Source: Anaerocolumna jejuensis DSM 15929 (lineage in GTDB: Bacteria > Bacillota > Clostridia > Lachnospirales > Lachnospiraceae). From it: a stretch of DNA of 64,000 nucleotides. Below, one piece after another: positions 7,920-16,563 of this stretch (position 1 is its first letter; each line of letters begins with the position of its first letter). The position numbers and the translations under genes are program-made. The stretch lies in NCBI RefSeq assembly GCF_900142215.1, contig NZ_FRAC01000008.1:105018-169017 (forward strand), given 5' to 3'. The notes under the pieces are model-generated. The model made no database searches. It was not told the origin of the DNA and was given only the letters and a program-made list of their open reading frames with translations.

Positions 7920-8525
7920 CTAGAAAAAGTGCAGGATTTTTCTTAAAATAAAGGAACCGATATAAGCTTCCGAAAGTCCTCCCACCGCCAGCACCACTCC
8001 TAACAGGAGTGCCATGGCCAGATACCTGCTTATCTTCTCCCTTCTTCCCTTTTTTCCTGCAATATCATAATGCAGGTTTTTATTCATCCAAAAGGCCATG
8101 CGGATACTGATAAAGATTACCGGTATGTATATCAGATACTGGGGAAAGGTATACCCTATTATCAGAAGTATCCCTTTTAATTTATATTTCATCAGGATTA
8201 CCGTAATGAAAAAGCTTCCTTGAAATCCTATATAGGTAAGGCACAGAGCAATGAAAGGGATGCCAAAGGAGGTTGCACAGACCATCCAAAACAGAATAAA
8301 ATTCTTAAAGATATCCCAGTATACATATTTTAATAAAACAGAATAATCTATGGGGGTTGTCTTTATCTGATAAAGATAACTGGAATCCAGGATATGAATA
8401 TTCCCCCAGTAGAAGCCCTTAAATACCCTGGCAAACAGTATCCCTAATATCACCCCGAAAGCTACCAGAAATAGCCCGGCCTTTACTTCACCAAATCTGC
8501 GGAGTCGTTGCTTAAAAAAGTTCAT
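7920..8525 (-). CDS. spoIIM: Stage II sporulation protein M
   Basis: A 201-residue integral membrane protein. SpoIIM works with SpoIID and SpoIIP in septal peptidoglycan removal and engulfment during sporulation. The sequence shows five or so hydrophobic segments, beginning with AGLFLVAFGVILGILFARVF and ending near LAMALLLGVVLAVGGLSEAY. GIPFIALCLTYIGFQGSFFI and GYTFPQYLIYIPVIF match the SpoIIM family pattern. It lies between the nudix gene and xerD on the same strand, a common clostridial arrangement, and supports a spore-forming host. Confidence 0.9.
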   Translation of the reverse strand: MNFFKQRLRRFGEVKAGLFLVAFGVILGILFARVFKGFYWGNIHILDSSYLYQIKTTPIDYSVLLKYVYWDIFKNFILFWMVCATSFGIPFIALCLTYIGFQGSFFITVILMKYKLKGILLIIGYTFPQYLIYIPVIFISIRMAFWMNKNLHYDIAGKKGRREKISRYLAMALLLGVVLAVGGLSEAYIGSFILRKILHFF

Positions 8526-8610
8526 AACAGCACCTGATACTTTCGTCTATATGATAGCATATGATGTCATGATAAAAATAATGCCGGCATCCAGGCCGGC
8601 ACATCTAAAG

Positions 8611-9153
8611 TTATTCCCTCTCTTTTTTTGTCTTATAGGCTAAAATAGCTGCAATGGTTTTTGCATCGTCAATCTGCCCTGTAAAAATAAAGTCAACCAG
8701 CTCCTCAAGGGTATAACACTCAATTGATACAAACTCATCCTCGTCCAGATGCTGCCTGGAGGGAATCAAGTGCTCTGTATAATAGATACCAATTTTTTCG
8801 TTACAAAATGCCACCGTAGTATAAAGGTCAATTAAATGCCCGATTTCTTCCGCTCTGTATCCTGTTTCTTCTTCCAATTCCCTTCCTGCACAGGTTTTCA
8901 TATCCTCACCGCTGTTAAGTCCTCCGGCCGGAATCTCAAGGGTATATTTTTCAACAGCATTCCGGTACTGCCTTACCATTATAATCTTTCCGTCCTCTGT
9001 CACGGGAACGATGGCTGCTGCTCCCTTATGTCCGATAAAATCCCAATCAGCCGTTTTTCCGCTTGGCAGTTCCATGGTATCCGTATAAAAATCTATGATG
9101 TGTCCCTTGTGTACCGGTGTTCTCTTTAGCCGCTTATATTCCTTATTCTCCAT
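8611..9153 (-). CDS. NUDIX hydrolase, ADP-ribose pyrophosphatase type
   Basis: A 180-residue cytoplasmic hydrolase of the ADP-ribose pyrophosphatase (NudF/YqkG-like) group. The catalytic Nudix box is complete: AGGLNSGEDMKTCAGRELEE followed by ETGY, with the REL-EE-xG pattern that binds divalent metal. The upstream IVPVTEDGKIIMVRQYRNAV and LEIPAGGL are standard for this subgroup. It sits 48 bp after proC and 85 bp before spoIIM on the same strand. Substrate is inferred from family membership. Confidence 0.9.
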   Translation of the reverse strand: MENKEYKRLKRTPVHKGHIIDFYTDTMELPSGKTADWDFIGHKGAAAIVPVTEDGKIIMVRQYRNAVEKYTLEIPAGGLNSGEDMKTCAGRELEEETGYRAEEIGHLIDLYTTVAFCNEKIGIYYTEHLIPSRQHLDEDEFVSIECYTLEELVDFIFTGQIDDAKTIAAILAYKTKKERE

Positions 9154-9201
9154 AAACTTCTCTCCTTCTGCATCTGTAATTCCCTTTGTCTTATGCTGTC
9201 C

Positions 9202-10002
9202 TTATTTATTTAAGGATACTGCTTTTTCATAACAGGCGTCCGTAGCCTTCATAATCGCATTACGGAAACCATATTCCTCCAAGGCTTCCACGGCAGCTAT
9301 GGTAGTTCCGCCCGGAGAACATACTTTATCCTTTAAGCTTCCCGGATGTTCGCCGGTTTCCAGCACCATCCTGGCTGCTCCAAGCACTGCCTGTGCCGTG
9401 AGCTTATAAGCTTTCTCCCTTGGAATACCGTACTTCACCGCACTGTCCGCCAGGGCTTCAATGAACATATAGACATATGCCGGTGAACTTCCGCTGGCAC
9501 ACACAATGGAATTCATAAGGTTTTCATCCACTATTTCATATTTGCCGAAGGACAGGAAAAACATATCAATCAATTCCTTTTCTACCGTAGTGTATTCATC
9601 CTTTGAAAAGCATAGGGCTGACATTCCTTCACCTACCAGGGCAGGGGTATTCGGCATGGATCTTATGACCCTGACCTGCTCCCCAAGGGCCTGTTTTATA
9701 GAATCAATGGTAATACCGGCAGCAATGGATATGATAATATGCTCCTTTGTCAGGCTTTCCTTAATATCCTGATAGACCTCTCCAAAAAACTGTGGCTTTA
9801 CAGCCAGTACAATATATTTACAGGCTTCTGCCAGGGATTTATTGTCTTCTGTGTAAAGTACTCCTGTCTTTTGGTGCACAGCCTCTTTTCTCCCATCGCT
9901 CTTACTGGTAAAAAGAATGGATTCTGTACCAAATACCCTGGAAGCTCCTGCTATCATCGGGAGTCCCATATTTCCGGCTCCAATAAAACCTATCTTATTC
10001 AC
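9202..10002 (-). CDS. proC: Pyrroline-5-carboxylate reductase
   Basis: Reduces pyrroline-5-carboxylate to proline with NAD(P)H. The 266-residue protein has the amino-terminal Rossmann motif GFIGAGNMG, and IRSMPNTPALVGEG near the middle. The C-terminal substrate and dimer region carries CASGSSPAYVYMFIEALAD, followed by KVCSPGGTTIAAVEALEE, the family signature. Length matches ProC. A GGAGGAA ribosome binding site precedes the ATG. It heads the proC-nudix-spoIIM-xerD run. Confidence 0.95.
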   Translation of the reverse strand: MNKIGFIGAGNMGLPMIAGASRVFGTESILFTSKSDGRKEAVHQKTGVLYTEDNKSLAEACKYIVLAVKPQFFGEVYQDIKESLTKEHIIISIAAGITIDSIKQALGEQVRVIRSMPNTPALVGEGMSALCFSKDEYTTVEKELIDMFFLSFGKYEIVDENLMNSIVCASGSSPAYVYMFIEALADSAVKYGIPREKAYKLTAQAVLGAARMVLETGEHPGSLKDKVCSPGGTTIAAVEALEEYGFRNAIMKATDACYEKAVSLNK

Positions 10003-10199
10003 TTTAGTTCCTCCTTCTTTTTATGTGCTTTCATTCGTTCTCAAAGAATTTCCTAGTAATTGTAGTATATTAATCCATATATTGCAAGCTGAATCTGCTA
10101 ATATATACGACGTACGCATGAATCTTTATATGTCCCAACTTTAAAACCATCTTTTTTAATTTATAACTCCGGTAGTTCTTCCCAACTGTGCCTAACCTT

Positions 10200-10312
10200 C
10201 ACCTGCTTTTAGTAAGGGGGGGGTTGGGAACGGACGATGATTGGCAATAAACCCTTGACAGTTGTTGCGTTGTTGGAAGCTTTTAGGGTTTTGGGCACGG
10301 CAACCACTTAAG
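10200..10312. other. Non-coding stretch with a fragment of the palindromic element
   Basis: GGGAACGGACGATGA near 10216-10230 matches the outer arm of the 290-bp element (compare 748-762). It is followed by unrelated sequence before copy C begins. This looks like a broken or nested insertion. No gene was seen from 10003 to 10634. Confidence 0.45.
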
Positions 10313-10594
10313 ACCAAATAATGGATATACACAGATGACCAAGGGGGTTGTATTGGCATTTTGTCTCAAGAGGTTCCTTATGACACTTAAGCGGCAGGAA
10401 ACGTGACTAGGTAAAGCAATGCCACTGTTTGAGCTCAATAACTAACACAGCCCTATTTGTTACAGCGAGTTTGGCATTGATTTGCCTGCCAGTCACGTTT
10501 TCTGCCGCTTTAGTGGAATAAGGGTTCTCGCGTAACAAAAGGTCAAAACAACCCCCTTGGTCATCGTCCGGTTCCATAAACTTCCTTCATGCAT
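10313..10594. repeat. Palindromic MITE-like element, copy C
   Basis: Same orientation as copy B. CCAAATAATGGATATAC at 10313 corresponds to the complement of 992-1008 in copy A, and the right end is TCATGCAT (10587-10594). The extreme left ATGCATGA is missing. The arms share AGCGGCAGGAAACGTGACTA and GGGGGTTGT blocks in inverted order. It lies 40 bp from the stop of the NifH-like gene. Confidence 0.85.
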
Positions 10595-10634
10595 TTATCG
10601 TGGAGCATTCAGTAAACTGTATAATTCCTATTTA

Positions 10635-11486
10635 TCAAATCCGGTAATCGTCCTTGATTGAATCCATCAGTCCATATTCCAGCAGAATCTGCTCTAAACG
10701 CTCCTGGGACATGGGCTTTGGAATTGTAAAGTATTTGTTTTCATCAATGGCCTTTGCCAGGTTACGGTATTCCTGTGCCTGATGATCCTCCGGTGCATAT
10801 TCGATTACCGTTTTGCGGTTAATTTCAGCCCGCTGGACAACATTGTTGCGCGGTACAAAATAAATAAGCTGTGTGTTGAGCTCGGCAGCGAAGGCACTCA
10901 GTAAATCGATTTCACGGTCTACATTACGGCTGTTGCAGATAATGCCTCCAAGCCTCACGCCACCCTTTTGTGCGTATTTTGCAATTCCTTTTGAAATGTT
11001 GTTTGCCGCATAAAGGCTCATCATTTCACCGCTTGCCACAATATAAATTTCCTTTGCCTTCCCTTCCCGAATCGGCATGGCAAAACCGCCGCAAACAACA
11101 TCACCAAGTACGTCGTAAAAGACGTAATCCAGCTCCTCTGTGTAAGCACCCAGCTGTTCAAGCAGTCCGATGGATGTGATAATTCCCCGGCCGGCACAGC
11201 CTACTCCCGGTTCCGGGCCTCCCGATTCCACACATTTTATCCCGCCAAAGCCCTTGCGCAGAATACTGTCCAGTTCAATGTCATCGCCGGTTTCCCGCAG
11301 CGTATCCAGTACTGTACGCTGGGCAAGGGTGCCAAGCAAGAGCCGTGTGGAATCAGCCTTAGGGTCACAGCCGACTACCATGATTTTTTTACCGCTTTCG
11401 GCAAGTCCTGCCGTGAGATTCTGGGTCGTGGTGGACTTTCCGATTCCACCTTTACCGTAAATTGCTATTTGTCTGATTTCACTCAT
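10635..11486 (-). CDS. NifH-like nitrogenase-family reductase (iron protein)
   Basis: A 283-residue ATP-dependent electron donor of the NifH/BchL/MarH superfamily. GKGGIGKST at 11-19 is the P-loop, GCDPKADSTR at 39-48 is typical, Cys97 (GVGCAGRG) and Cys132 (DVVCGGFAMP) would hold the bridging [4Fe-4S] cluster, and Arg100 occupies the known ADP-ribosylation position. The spacing equals that of Azotobacter NifH, so the reductase looks functional. It would pass electrons to the NifD/K-like pair encoded upstream. It is the last gene after the SsuABC-type transporter, 11 bp past the ATPase gene, not beside nifD/K. Its identity as NifH-like is firm; true nitrogen fixation is unlikely. Confidence 0.9.
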   Translation of the reverse strand: MSEIRQIAIYGKGGIGKSTTTQNLTAGLAESGKKIMVVGCDPKADSTRLLLGTLAQRTVLDTLRETGDDIELDSILRKGFGGIKCVESGGPEPGVGCAGRGIITSIGLLEQLGAYTEELDYVFYDVLGDVVCGGFAMPIREGKAKEIYIVASGEMMSLYAANNISKGIAKYAQKGGVRLGGIICNSRNVDREIDLLSAFAAELNTQLIYFVPRNNVVQRAEINRKTVIEYAPEDHQAQEYRNLAKAIDENKYFTIPKPMSQERLEQILLEYGLMDSIKDDYRI

Positions 11487-11497
11487 AAAAAACTCTC

Positions 11498-12283
11498 CTA
11501 TATTATATATTCTAACTCCTGCCGTGCACTTGCCAGATGTAATTTTTCCAGTATATCTCCCCGTATAGAAAGAAATTCCGACCCTCCGCGGTCTCTGGGA
11601 TGGGACATTTTTATCGATAAAATCTCGCTGATTTTGCCCGGCCGGGGTGTCATGATAACAATACGGTCACTAAGATATATGGCCTCATCTACATCATGGG
11701 TTACCAGTACCATTGTTGCGTCATTTTCTTTCCGAAGCTCAAGGAGCTTATCCTGGATATCCGCACGGGTGAAGGAATCAAGTGCACCCATAGGCTCATC
11801 AAGGAGCAGGGCTTTCGGTCTGTTAATCAATGCACGGGCAATTGCCACGCGCTGTGCCATACCGCCGCTTATCTGGTGGGGATAGGCTTTCTCAAAACCA
11901 TTTAACCCGATTAAATTTATATAATGTGCGACCTGTGCCTTATTCTGACGGTAGACATGCCTTGCCTTCAGTCCCGTGGCGATATTTTGTTCCACCGTCA
12001 GCCAGGGGAACAGTCCCCCCTGCTGTACAACATAGCCTCTTTGGGGATCCGGAGCGGTGATTTCCTGGCCGTCAAGGGTAAGTATCCCTGTTTCCGGAAC
12101 ATCAAGACCTGCAATCAGGCGCAGCAGAGTCGTCTTGCCGCAGCCTGACGAGCCGATAATGGATACAAATTCCCCCCGCTTAATCGTGAGGTTAATATCC
12201 TTAAGTGCTTCAACCGTGTTGTCTTTTTCATCAATGTAGGTACGGTTGACCTCTTTAATTTCAATAATTGTGTCACTGCTCAC
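11498..12283 (-). CDS. Nitrate/sulfonate/taurine-type ABC transporter ATPase
   Basis: A 261-residue ATPase of the SsuB/TauB/NrtD group. Walker A is GSSGCGKTT, the Q-loop region is VVQQGGLFPWLTV, the signature is ISGGMAQR, and Walker B with D-loop is ALLLDEPMGALD. A switch His is in VLVTHDVDEA. The start overlaps the permease gene by 11 bp, giving translational coupling. With the permease and binding protein it forms an importer for a small anion, probably an organosulfur compound given the neighbouring sulfhydrylases. The substrate is inferred. Confidence 0.9.
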   Translation of the reverse strand: MSSDTIIEIKEVNRTYIDEKDNTVEALKDINLTIKRGEFVSIIGSSGCGKTTLLRLIAGLDVPETGILTLDGQEITAPDPQRGYVVQQGGLFPWLTVEQNIATGLKARHVYRQNKAQVAHYINLIGLNGFEKAYPHQISGGMAQRVAIARALINRPKALLLDEPMGALDSFTRADIQDKLLELRKENDATMVLVTHDVDEAIYLSDRIVIMTPRPGKISEILSIKMSHPRDRGGSEFLSIRGDILEKLHLASARQELEYII

Positions 12284-13337
12284 TGCTTTTCACCAAGCCT
12301 TTCTGCCACCTCAGAACCCGGTTCTGAATCAGGCCAATCCCCTCCATTATTAAGCTGAACAGCACCGCCATTACAATAATTGCCGCAAAAACCTTATAAT
12401 ACGCGCTCCAGACCTTTGATGCATTAATATAATAGCCAAGGCCTCCCGGCTGTCCCATCATTTCTGCCATGACGAGAGTAGTAAACGCAAAGCTGTTCGC
12501 ATTGGATATTCCGGTAAAAATCTGCGGTATCGCGTGAGGTATGGCTACATGAAATACCAGAAACGGTGTTTTTGCGCCAAGTGTACGCGCAACTTCAAAC
12601 TGTGATTTCGGAGTACTTTTAATCCCCTGTGCCGTAAGAGAGGCAATGGAAAACCAGGCGCAGATAACTATTAGAAATGCCGCTGCCCAAAAGGGTGTGG
12701 GAAACAGCGTCAGTGCAAAGGGCATCCACGCTACTGCCGGAATAACACCTGTTATTTTCAATACCGGATACAGCCAATAATGTACTTTTGGAAACCAACC
12801 AATCAATATACCGGTTCCCACACCAAACAACACACCCAGTAGGAAGCCTACAGCAAACAAACGAAGGGAATACAACGTGTTCTGCCATATATAATCCCCC
12901 TCCATCAGAAATGCTTCAATAATTCGGGAGGGCCCGGGAAAGAAGGGCTGGGGAAGAAGCATCAGTTTTGTACCAAGGATATCCCATAGGGCAAGGGCAC
13001 TGCCGATTGCAAAGCGAAAGGGTACACGCTTTGCAAACTTTATCCGCCTGTCAGCATTAAAGAACGAGTAAGCGGAAATTCCAAGATACATAAGTATCAG
13101 TAATCCAAGTACAAGCCGGTATGCCCCGTTAATATCAATTATCAGAGAACCATAGGCATACGCCGTTATTTTTACATTGGCTACCTGCCGAAACAATAGG
13201 TTTACAAGGATTGCAAGAGCAAATCCCGCCACCGTATATACTGTCAGCAGAATAAATTTCAGATTAGATATGTTTTTTTTACCGTTTCTCCCCTGCTTTA
13301 GCAAGGGAGGAACGGTTGATTGTTTATTATTCCCCAA
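12273..13337 (-). CDS. Nitrate/sulfonate/taurine-type ABC transporter permease, extended N-terminus
   Basis: Inner-membrane permease of the SsuC/TauC group with the EAA loop EVARTLGAKTPFLVFHVAIP. At 354 residues it is about 90 longer than typical SsuC. The extra part holds two additional hydrophobic segments, roughly residues 27-48 (ILLTVYTVAGFALAILVNLL) and 66-88. The conserved core starts near residue 105. The ATG at 13337 follows GGAGGCAGC. It is 12 bp after the binding-protein gene and overlaps the ATPase gene. Confidence 0.88.
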   Translation of the reverse strand: MGNNKQSTVPPLLKQGRNGKKNISNLKFILLTVYTVAGFALAILVNLLFRQVANVKITAYAYGSLIIDINGAYRLVLGLLILMYLGISAYSFFNADRRIKFAKRVPFRFAIGSALALWDILGTKLMLLPQPFFPGPSRIIEAFLMEGDYIWQNTLYSLRLFAVGFLLGVLFGVGTGILIGWFPKVHYWLYPVLKITGVIPAVAWMPFALTLFPTPFWAAAFLIVICAWFSIASLTAQGIKSTPKSQFEVARTLGAKTPFLVFHVAIPHAIPQIFTGISNANSFAFTTLVMAEMMGQPGGLGYYINASKVWSAYYKVFAAIIVMAVLFSLIMEGIGLIQNRVLRWQKGLVKSSEQ

Positions 13338-13349
13338 GGCAGCTGCCTC

Positions 13350-14486
13350 CTATTGTCCAAGTGTTAAATCTACCTTTTGATATGCTTTTTTGGCAAATTC
13401 ATCGGGATTGGTATTTAAATATCCGATGTTATAAAGCTCCGTCGCAAAATAGAGAACATCTGCGCCTACATCATGCTTATTCATCTCATGCTCCTGCATG
13501 GATGGATATTGATAGTGCTTCACCAGCTCAACGGCAAGCTCTTTGTCTTCAATTGCAGAATATTTGCCGTCAATAATGGTCTGAACCGCTTCCTCGGGAT
13601 TCTCTGCAATCCAGTTCTGCGCCTTGTGGTAAGCGCGGAGCAGTGCAGCAACCTTTTCCGGATTTTCATCCAGTACTTTTTCAGAGGCATATAGGAAGCA
13701 GCAATATTTCCCTGCAAAGGTCGGATCGGTGGAAAGGTCAAAGATCACTTTATAATTGCCGGTCTTTTCCTGAACGGAACCGAAGGGATCCCATAAAGCC
13801 GCCACATCAATATCACCTTTGTTAAGAGCTTCCACTTCCAGGTTGCCGTCATCAAAGGGAAGGAACTTTACTTCCCCGTCTTCGGGCTTTGCGGAAATGC
13901 CGTTCTTCTCAAGCCATACCGAAGCCACCTGATGAGGTGTGCCGCCGATTTCATCCACGCCGATTTTAAGGCCCTTAAGGTCCTTTACCCCATTGATGGG
14001 AGAATCCTTTTTTACAAGTAATTTGATACAGCCGTTGTGAAGACCGTCTACGACCTTCACCTTAACATCATTCTCAATAGACGGGAAGAATTGAAAGTCA
14101 CCGTTTACGATAGGGATGGTACCGTTGTTCAGGCCGATTTTACGTGCTTCAGCGTTGGCAGAGATAAGATTTACATCAAAGCCTTCTTCCGCAAAGAAGC
14201 CTTTTTCATATGCGATATAAATGGGTGCTCCGCAGAGTGCGCCGTCCTTGCCGGGAATATCGATTTTACCGTATTTGTAATTGACAGGGGCAGCTGTGGG
14301 CGTTTCCGCCGGTGTATCTTTGGATGCCTCTGCCGTTGTGGCAGCGGGTGTGCTGTTGCTGCTGCCTTCCCCATTTCCGGCAGTATTTTTACTTACTTCC
14401 ACCGGTTTACCAGAGCAGGCAGCAAGCAATAGGTTAACTGTTAATATAATCACTAACAGGCCTGCAGGTTTCCTTAATTTCTTCAT
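13350..14486 (-). CDS. ABC transporter substrate-binding lipoprotein, SsuA/NrtA/ThiY-like
   Basis: A 378-residue lipoprotein with signal and lipobox LLLAAC, Cys24 being the lipidation site, followed by a Ser/Thr/Ala-rich linker (~25-70). The binding domain has GAPIYIAYEKGFFAEEGFDV, typical of the NMT1/SsuA/TauA fold, and GLKIGVDEIGGTPHQVASVW. AALWDPFG and LRAYHKAQNWI further match the family. It is the first gene of the transporter group and has its own promoter at 14549-14577. Ligand is unknown; sulfonates, sulfate esters or methylthio compounds fit the context. Confidence 0.9.
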   Translation of the reverse strand: MKKLRKPAGLLVIILTVNLLLAACSGKPVEVSKNTAGNGEGSSNSTPAATTAEASKDTPAETPTAAPVNYKYGKIDIPGKDGALCGAPIYIAYEKGFFAEEGFDVNLISANAEARKIGLNNGTIPIVNGDFQFFPSIENDVKVKVVDGLHNGCIKLLVKKDSPINGVKDLKGLKIGVDEIGGTPHQVASVWLEKNGISAKPEDGEVKFLPFDDGNLEVEALNKGDIDVAALWDPFGSVQEKTGNYKVIFDLSTDPTFAGKYCCFLYASEKVLDENPEKVAALLRAYHKAQNWIAENPEEAVQTIIDGKYSAIEDKELAVELVKHYQYPSMQEHEMNKHDVGADVLYFATELYNIGYLNTNPDEFAKKAYQKVDLTLGQ

Positions 14487-14540
14487 ATTTTGTTCTCCTC
14501 CTTAAAAGAAATGATGCTTCGTTTCCAAAAGCTGCAATTA

Positions 14541-14577
14541 TATGTATACATATATGTATAGTATGTTATACAGTCAA
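14541..14577 (-). promoter_or_regulatory. Promoter and palindromic site upstream of the transporter/NifH-like genes
   Basis: On the minus strand, TTGACT (14572-14577) and TATATG (14549-14554) have a 17-nt spacer. The region is overlaid by the AT-rich palindromic sequence TATGTATACATATATGTATA (14541-14560). A regulator site is plausible. The assignment rests only on sequence appearance. Confidence 0.45.
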
Positions 14578-14620
14578 AAAAATATCTCTGCTAAATAATT
14601 GACTGGATGAGACTAAAAGG

Positions 14621-15925
14621 TTAGCTGACTGCCTTTTCAAACGCCTGCTCCAGGTCAGCAATTAAATCTGCCGCATCCTCCAGTCCTGCCGATATACGGA
14701 TGAGATTCTCAGGTATATCCGCAATCTTCTTTTCCTCGGCTTCCAGTTCGCCGTGGGTCGTCTGGGGCGAATTGACAATAAGAGAACGTGCATCCCCAAT
14801 GTTAACATGATAGTGGAACAGTTCTATCGAATTGAGAAATGCTTCCCGCTGCTCTTTCGTTCCTTTAAAGCCAAAGGATAATATTCCGCCTGCCCCTTTT
14901 GGAAAATCCCGTTTATACAATCCGTAATGGGGACTGTTCTTTAAGGCCGGATAGCGTACCCATTCCACCTGGGGATGCTTTAGCAGATACTCTGCCAGGG
15001 TCAGTGCATTCCGTGACTGTCTGCTCAGCCGTTCCGAAATCGTCTCAAGTCCGACCAGGGCAAGATAGGCATCAAAGGGTGACAAAGCTGCACCAAAGTA
15101 ATTTAAGTAATTGAATCTGATCCGATTTGTAAAGGGGGCATCCGGGAATACCTCCGGAAAGCTGCGAAGCTTGTTATCAATGTCACGTAAAGTGTAATAT
15201 TTCTCGCTGAACTGAGGAAATTTCTCTGTCTGATAATTGAAGTTTCCGCCCTCCAGGACAAGTCCTGCTATTGCATTACCATGGCCGTTCAGTCCTTTTG
15301 TTGCCGAATAGACAACGATATCTGCACCATGAGCAAGCGGATTGTATAAATAAGGGGTAGCCACCGTATTATCAACAACTAGGGGTATTCCATGCTCATG
15401 TGCGACTTTTGCTATTGCCTCGATATCAAGCAATACCGTGTTGGGATTGGATATACTTTCTATAAAAATCGCCTTGGTATCCGGTTTAATCTCCTCCGCA
15501 AGTCTTTCTGGGTCTTCAATATTTTTTGCATAGTCAAACTTAATGCCGAATTTGGGATAGATTTTCTTAAAGCTGTCCGTACTTCCGCCATAGAGGTACG
15601 GTGATGTCAGAATGCGCCCGCCGCCCTCAGCAAGGTTTAAGAGCGTATAGCTGATTGCTGCCATACCCGAGGCAAGGGCAATTATACCTGCCGCTTTGTC
15701 AAGGGTCCTGACCCGTTCCTCCAGGACAGCGACCGTCGGATTCCCGACCCGTGTATAGAGAAAGCCCGGTTCCCGAAGGCCGAAGAGCCCCGCTGCGTTT
15801 TCCACATCGCGGAAATCGTAAGCTGCTGTCTGATAAATAGGCGGTGATACGGCATAATTGTGTTCCTTTGGTTCATAGCCTGCCCGTAGTCTTTGCGTAT
15901 CGAATTGATACCTATCTGTTGCCAT
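14621..15925 (-). CDS. O-acetylhomoserine aminocarboxypropyltransferase (sulfhydrylase), copy 2
   Basis: A 434-residue PLP enzyme of the Cys/Met metabolism family that joins O-acetylhomoserine with sulfide or methanethiol. It has YTRVGNPTVAVLEERV, the cofactor-pocket region ALASGMAAISYTLLN, ESISNPN, VVDNTVATPYLYNPLAHGAD, and Lys210 in VVYSATKGLNGHGN as the Schiff-base lysine. The C-terminal NIGDARSLIVNSPQTTHGEL is typical of O-acetylhomoserine rather than cystathionine enzymes. AAGGAG lies 9 nt upstream of the ATG. It is about two-thirds similar by eye to the copy at 19503-20798 and sits at the end of the NifDK/X-like run. Methanethiol or sulfide release by the reductase would feed it. Confidence 0.92.
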   Translation of the reverse strand: MATDRYQFDTQRLRAGYEPKEHNYAVSPPIYQTAAYDFRDVENAAGLFGLREPGFLYTRVGNPTVAVLEERVRTLDKAAGIIALASGMAAISYTLLNLAEGGGRILTSPYLYGGSTDSFKKIYPKFGIKFDYAKNIEDPERLAEEIKPDTKAIFIESISNPNTVLLDIEAIAKVAHEHGIPLVVDNTVATPYLYNPLAHGADIVVYSATKGLNGHGNAIAGLVLEGGNFNYQTEKFPQFSEKYYTLRDIDNKLRSFPEVFPDAPFTNRIRFNYLNYFGAALSPFDAYLALVGLETISERLSRQSRNALTLAEYLLKHPQVEWVRYPALKNSPHYGLYKRDFPKGAGGILSFGFKGTKEQREAFLNSIELFHYHVNIGDARSLIVNSPQTTHGELEAEEKKIADIPENLIRISAGLEDAADLIADLEQAFEKAVS

Positions 15926-15974
15926 GATGTTTTTCTCCTTTTTAATTTGTGTTTATGCTTAAGTTTATTGTTGC

Positions 15975-16331
15975 TTATTCCTTCAGCAGATTACCCTTTA
16001 AAATTTCAGTGATAATTGCAGAAACCTCTCCGGATGCTTCGAATACCCTTTTATTGTGCTGAATCATATACACAGCCGCACTTTCGCCAATCTGGCTTAC
16101 GAACACCGCCTGGCAGTCGTTTAAAACAGTCAGCACCTGTTGAAATTTACCCTCATGGTGTCCCTGATACTTCACTGGTATCTTTCGGGTTTCGACAAAG
16201 GAGCTGCCGCTGCCAACATCATAAATCTGCCAATAACGCGCATTCCCAAAGTGCTGGTCCACACAGCTGTTATCCATGCTTGCAAATGCTATTCTCATAT
16301 CCTCACCCATTGTATACCGCTTTTCATTCAT
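15975..16331 (-). CDS. NifX/NafY-type dinitrogenase cofactor-binding domain protein
   Basis: A 118-residue protein with the dinitrogenase iron-molybdenum cofactor-binding domain. MRIAFASMDNSCVDQHFGNA near residues 12-31 is the family signature, followed by RYWQIYDV and a compact alpha/beta region with FVSQIGESAAVYMIQ. In nitrogenase systems such proteins carry or protect cofactor precursors, so here it probably serves a metallocluster of the NifDK-like pair. ATG 16331 is preferred because GGGAG lies 5 nt upstream; ATG 16298 would give a more typical short form. Its first codons resemble the 75-bp repeat units just upstream. Confidence 0.85.
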   Translation of the reverse strand: MNEKRYTMGEDMRIAFASMDNSCVDQHFGNARYWQIYDVGSGSSFVETRKIPVKYQGHHEGKFQQVLTVLNDCQAVFVSQIGESAAVYMIQHNKRVFEASGEVSAIITEILKGNLLKE

Positions 16332-16335
16332 ACTT

Positions 16336-16560
16336 GCTCCCATTGCATTCCGCAGACAAGTCTGCGGTACTGCCATAAATAATGGAGTGAAAGCGCTTTT
16401 CTTTCACACTGCTCCCATTGCATACCGCAGACAAGTCTGCGATACTGCCATAAATAATGGAGTGAAAGCGCTTTTCTTTCACACTGCTCCCATTGCATAC
16501 CGCAGACAGGTCTGCGGTACTGCCTTAAATAATGGAGTGTGAAAGCGCTTTTCTTTCACA
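16336..16560 (-). repeat. Three tandem 75-bp repeats with two hairpins each
   Basis: GCTCCCATTGCAT recurs at 16336, 16411 and 16486, a period of exactly 75 bp. Each unit contains ACCGCAGAC-AA-GTCTGCGGT, a 9-bp stem, and GTGAAAG-CGCTTTT-CTTTCAC, a 7-bp stem. The third unit is extended by two bases. The array fills the 232-bp gap between the NifK-like stop and the NifX-like start. Its last unit grades into the NifX-like ribosome binding site and first codons. RNA stabilisation, processing or partial termination between the two genes is plausible. Confidence 0.85.
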
Positions 16561-16563
16561 CTT

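Noticed and set aside
16276..16542. Plus-strand frame of 88 codons with repeated HTAPIAYRRQVC units
   Set aside because: The repeat comes from the 75-bp DNA repeat, not selection on protein, and it overlaps the NifX-like start.
16336..16560. CRISPR array
   Set aside because: Units are contiguous copies of 75 bp with no unique spacers and no cas genes nearby. The 22-bp array fails for the same reason.
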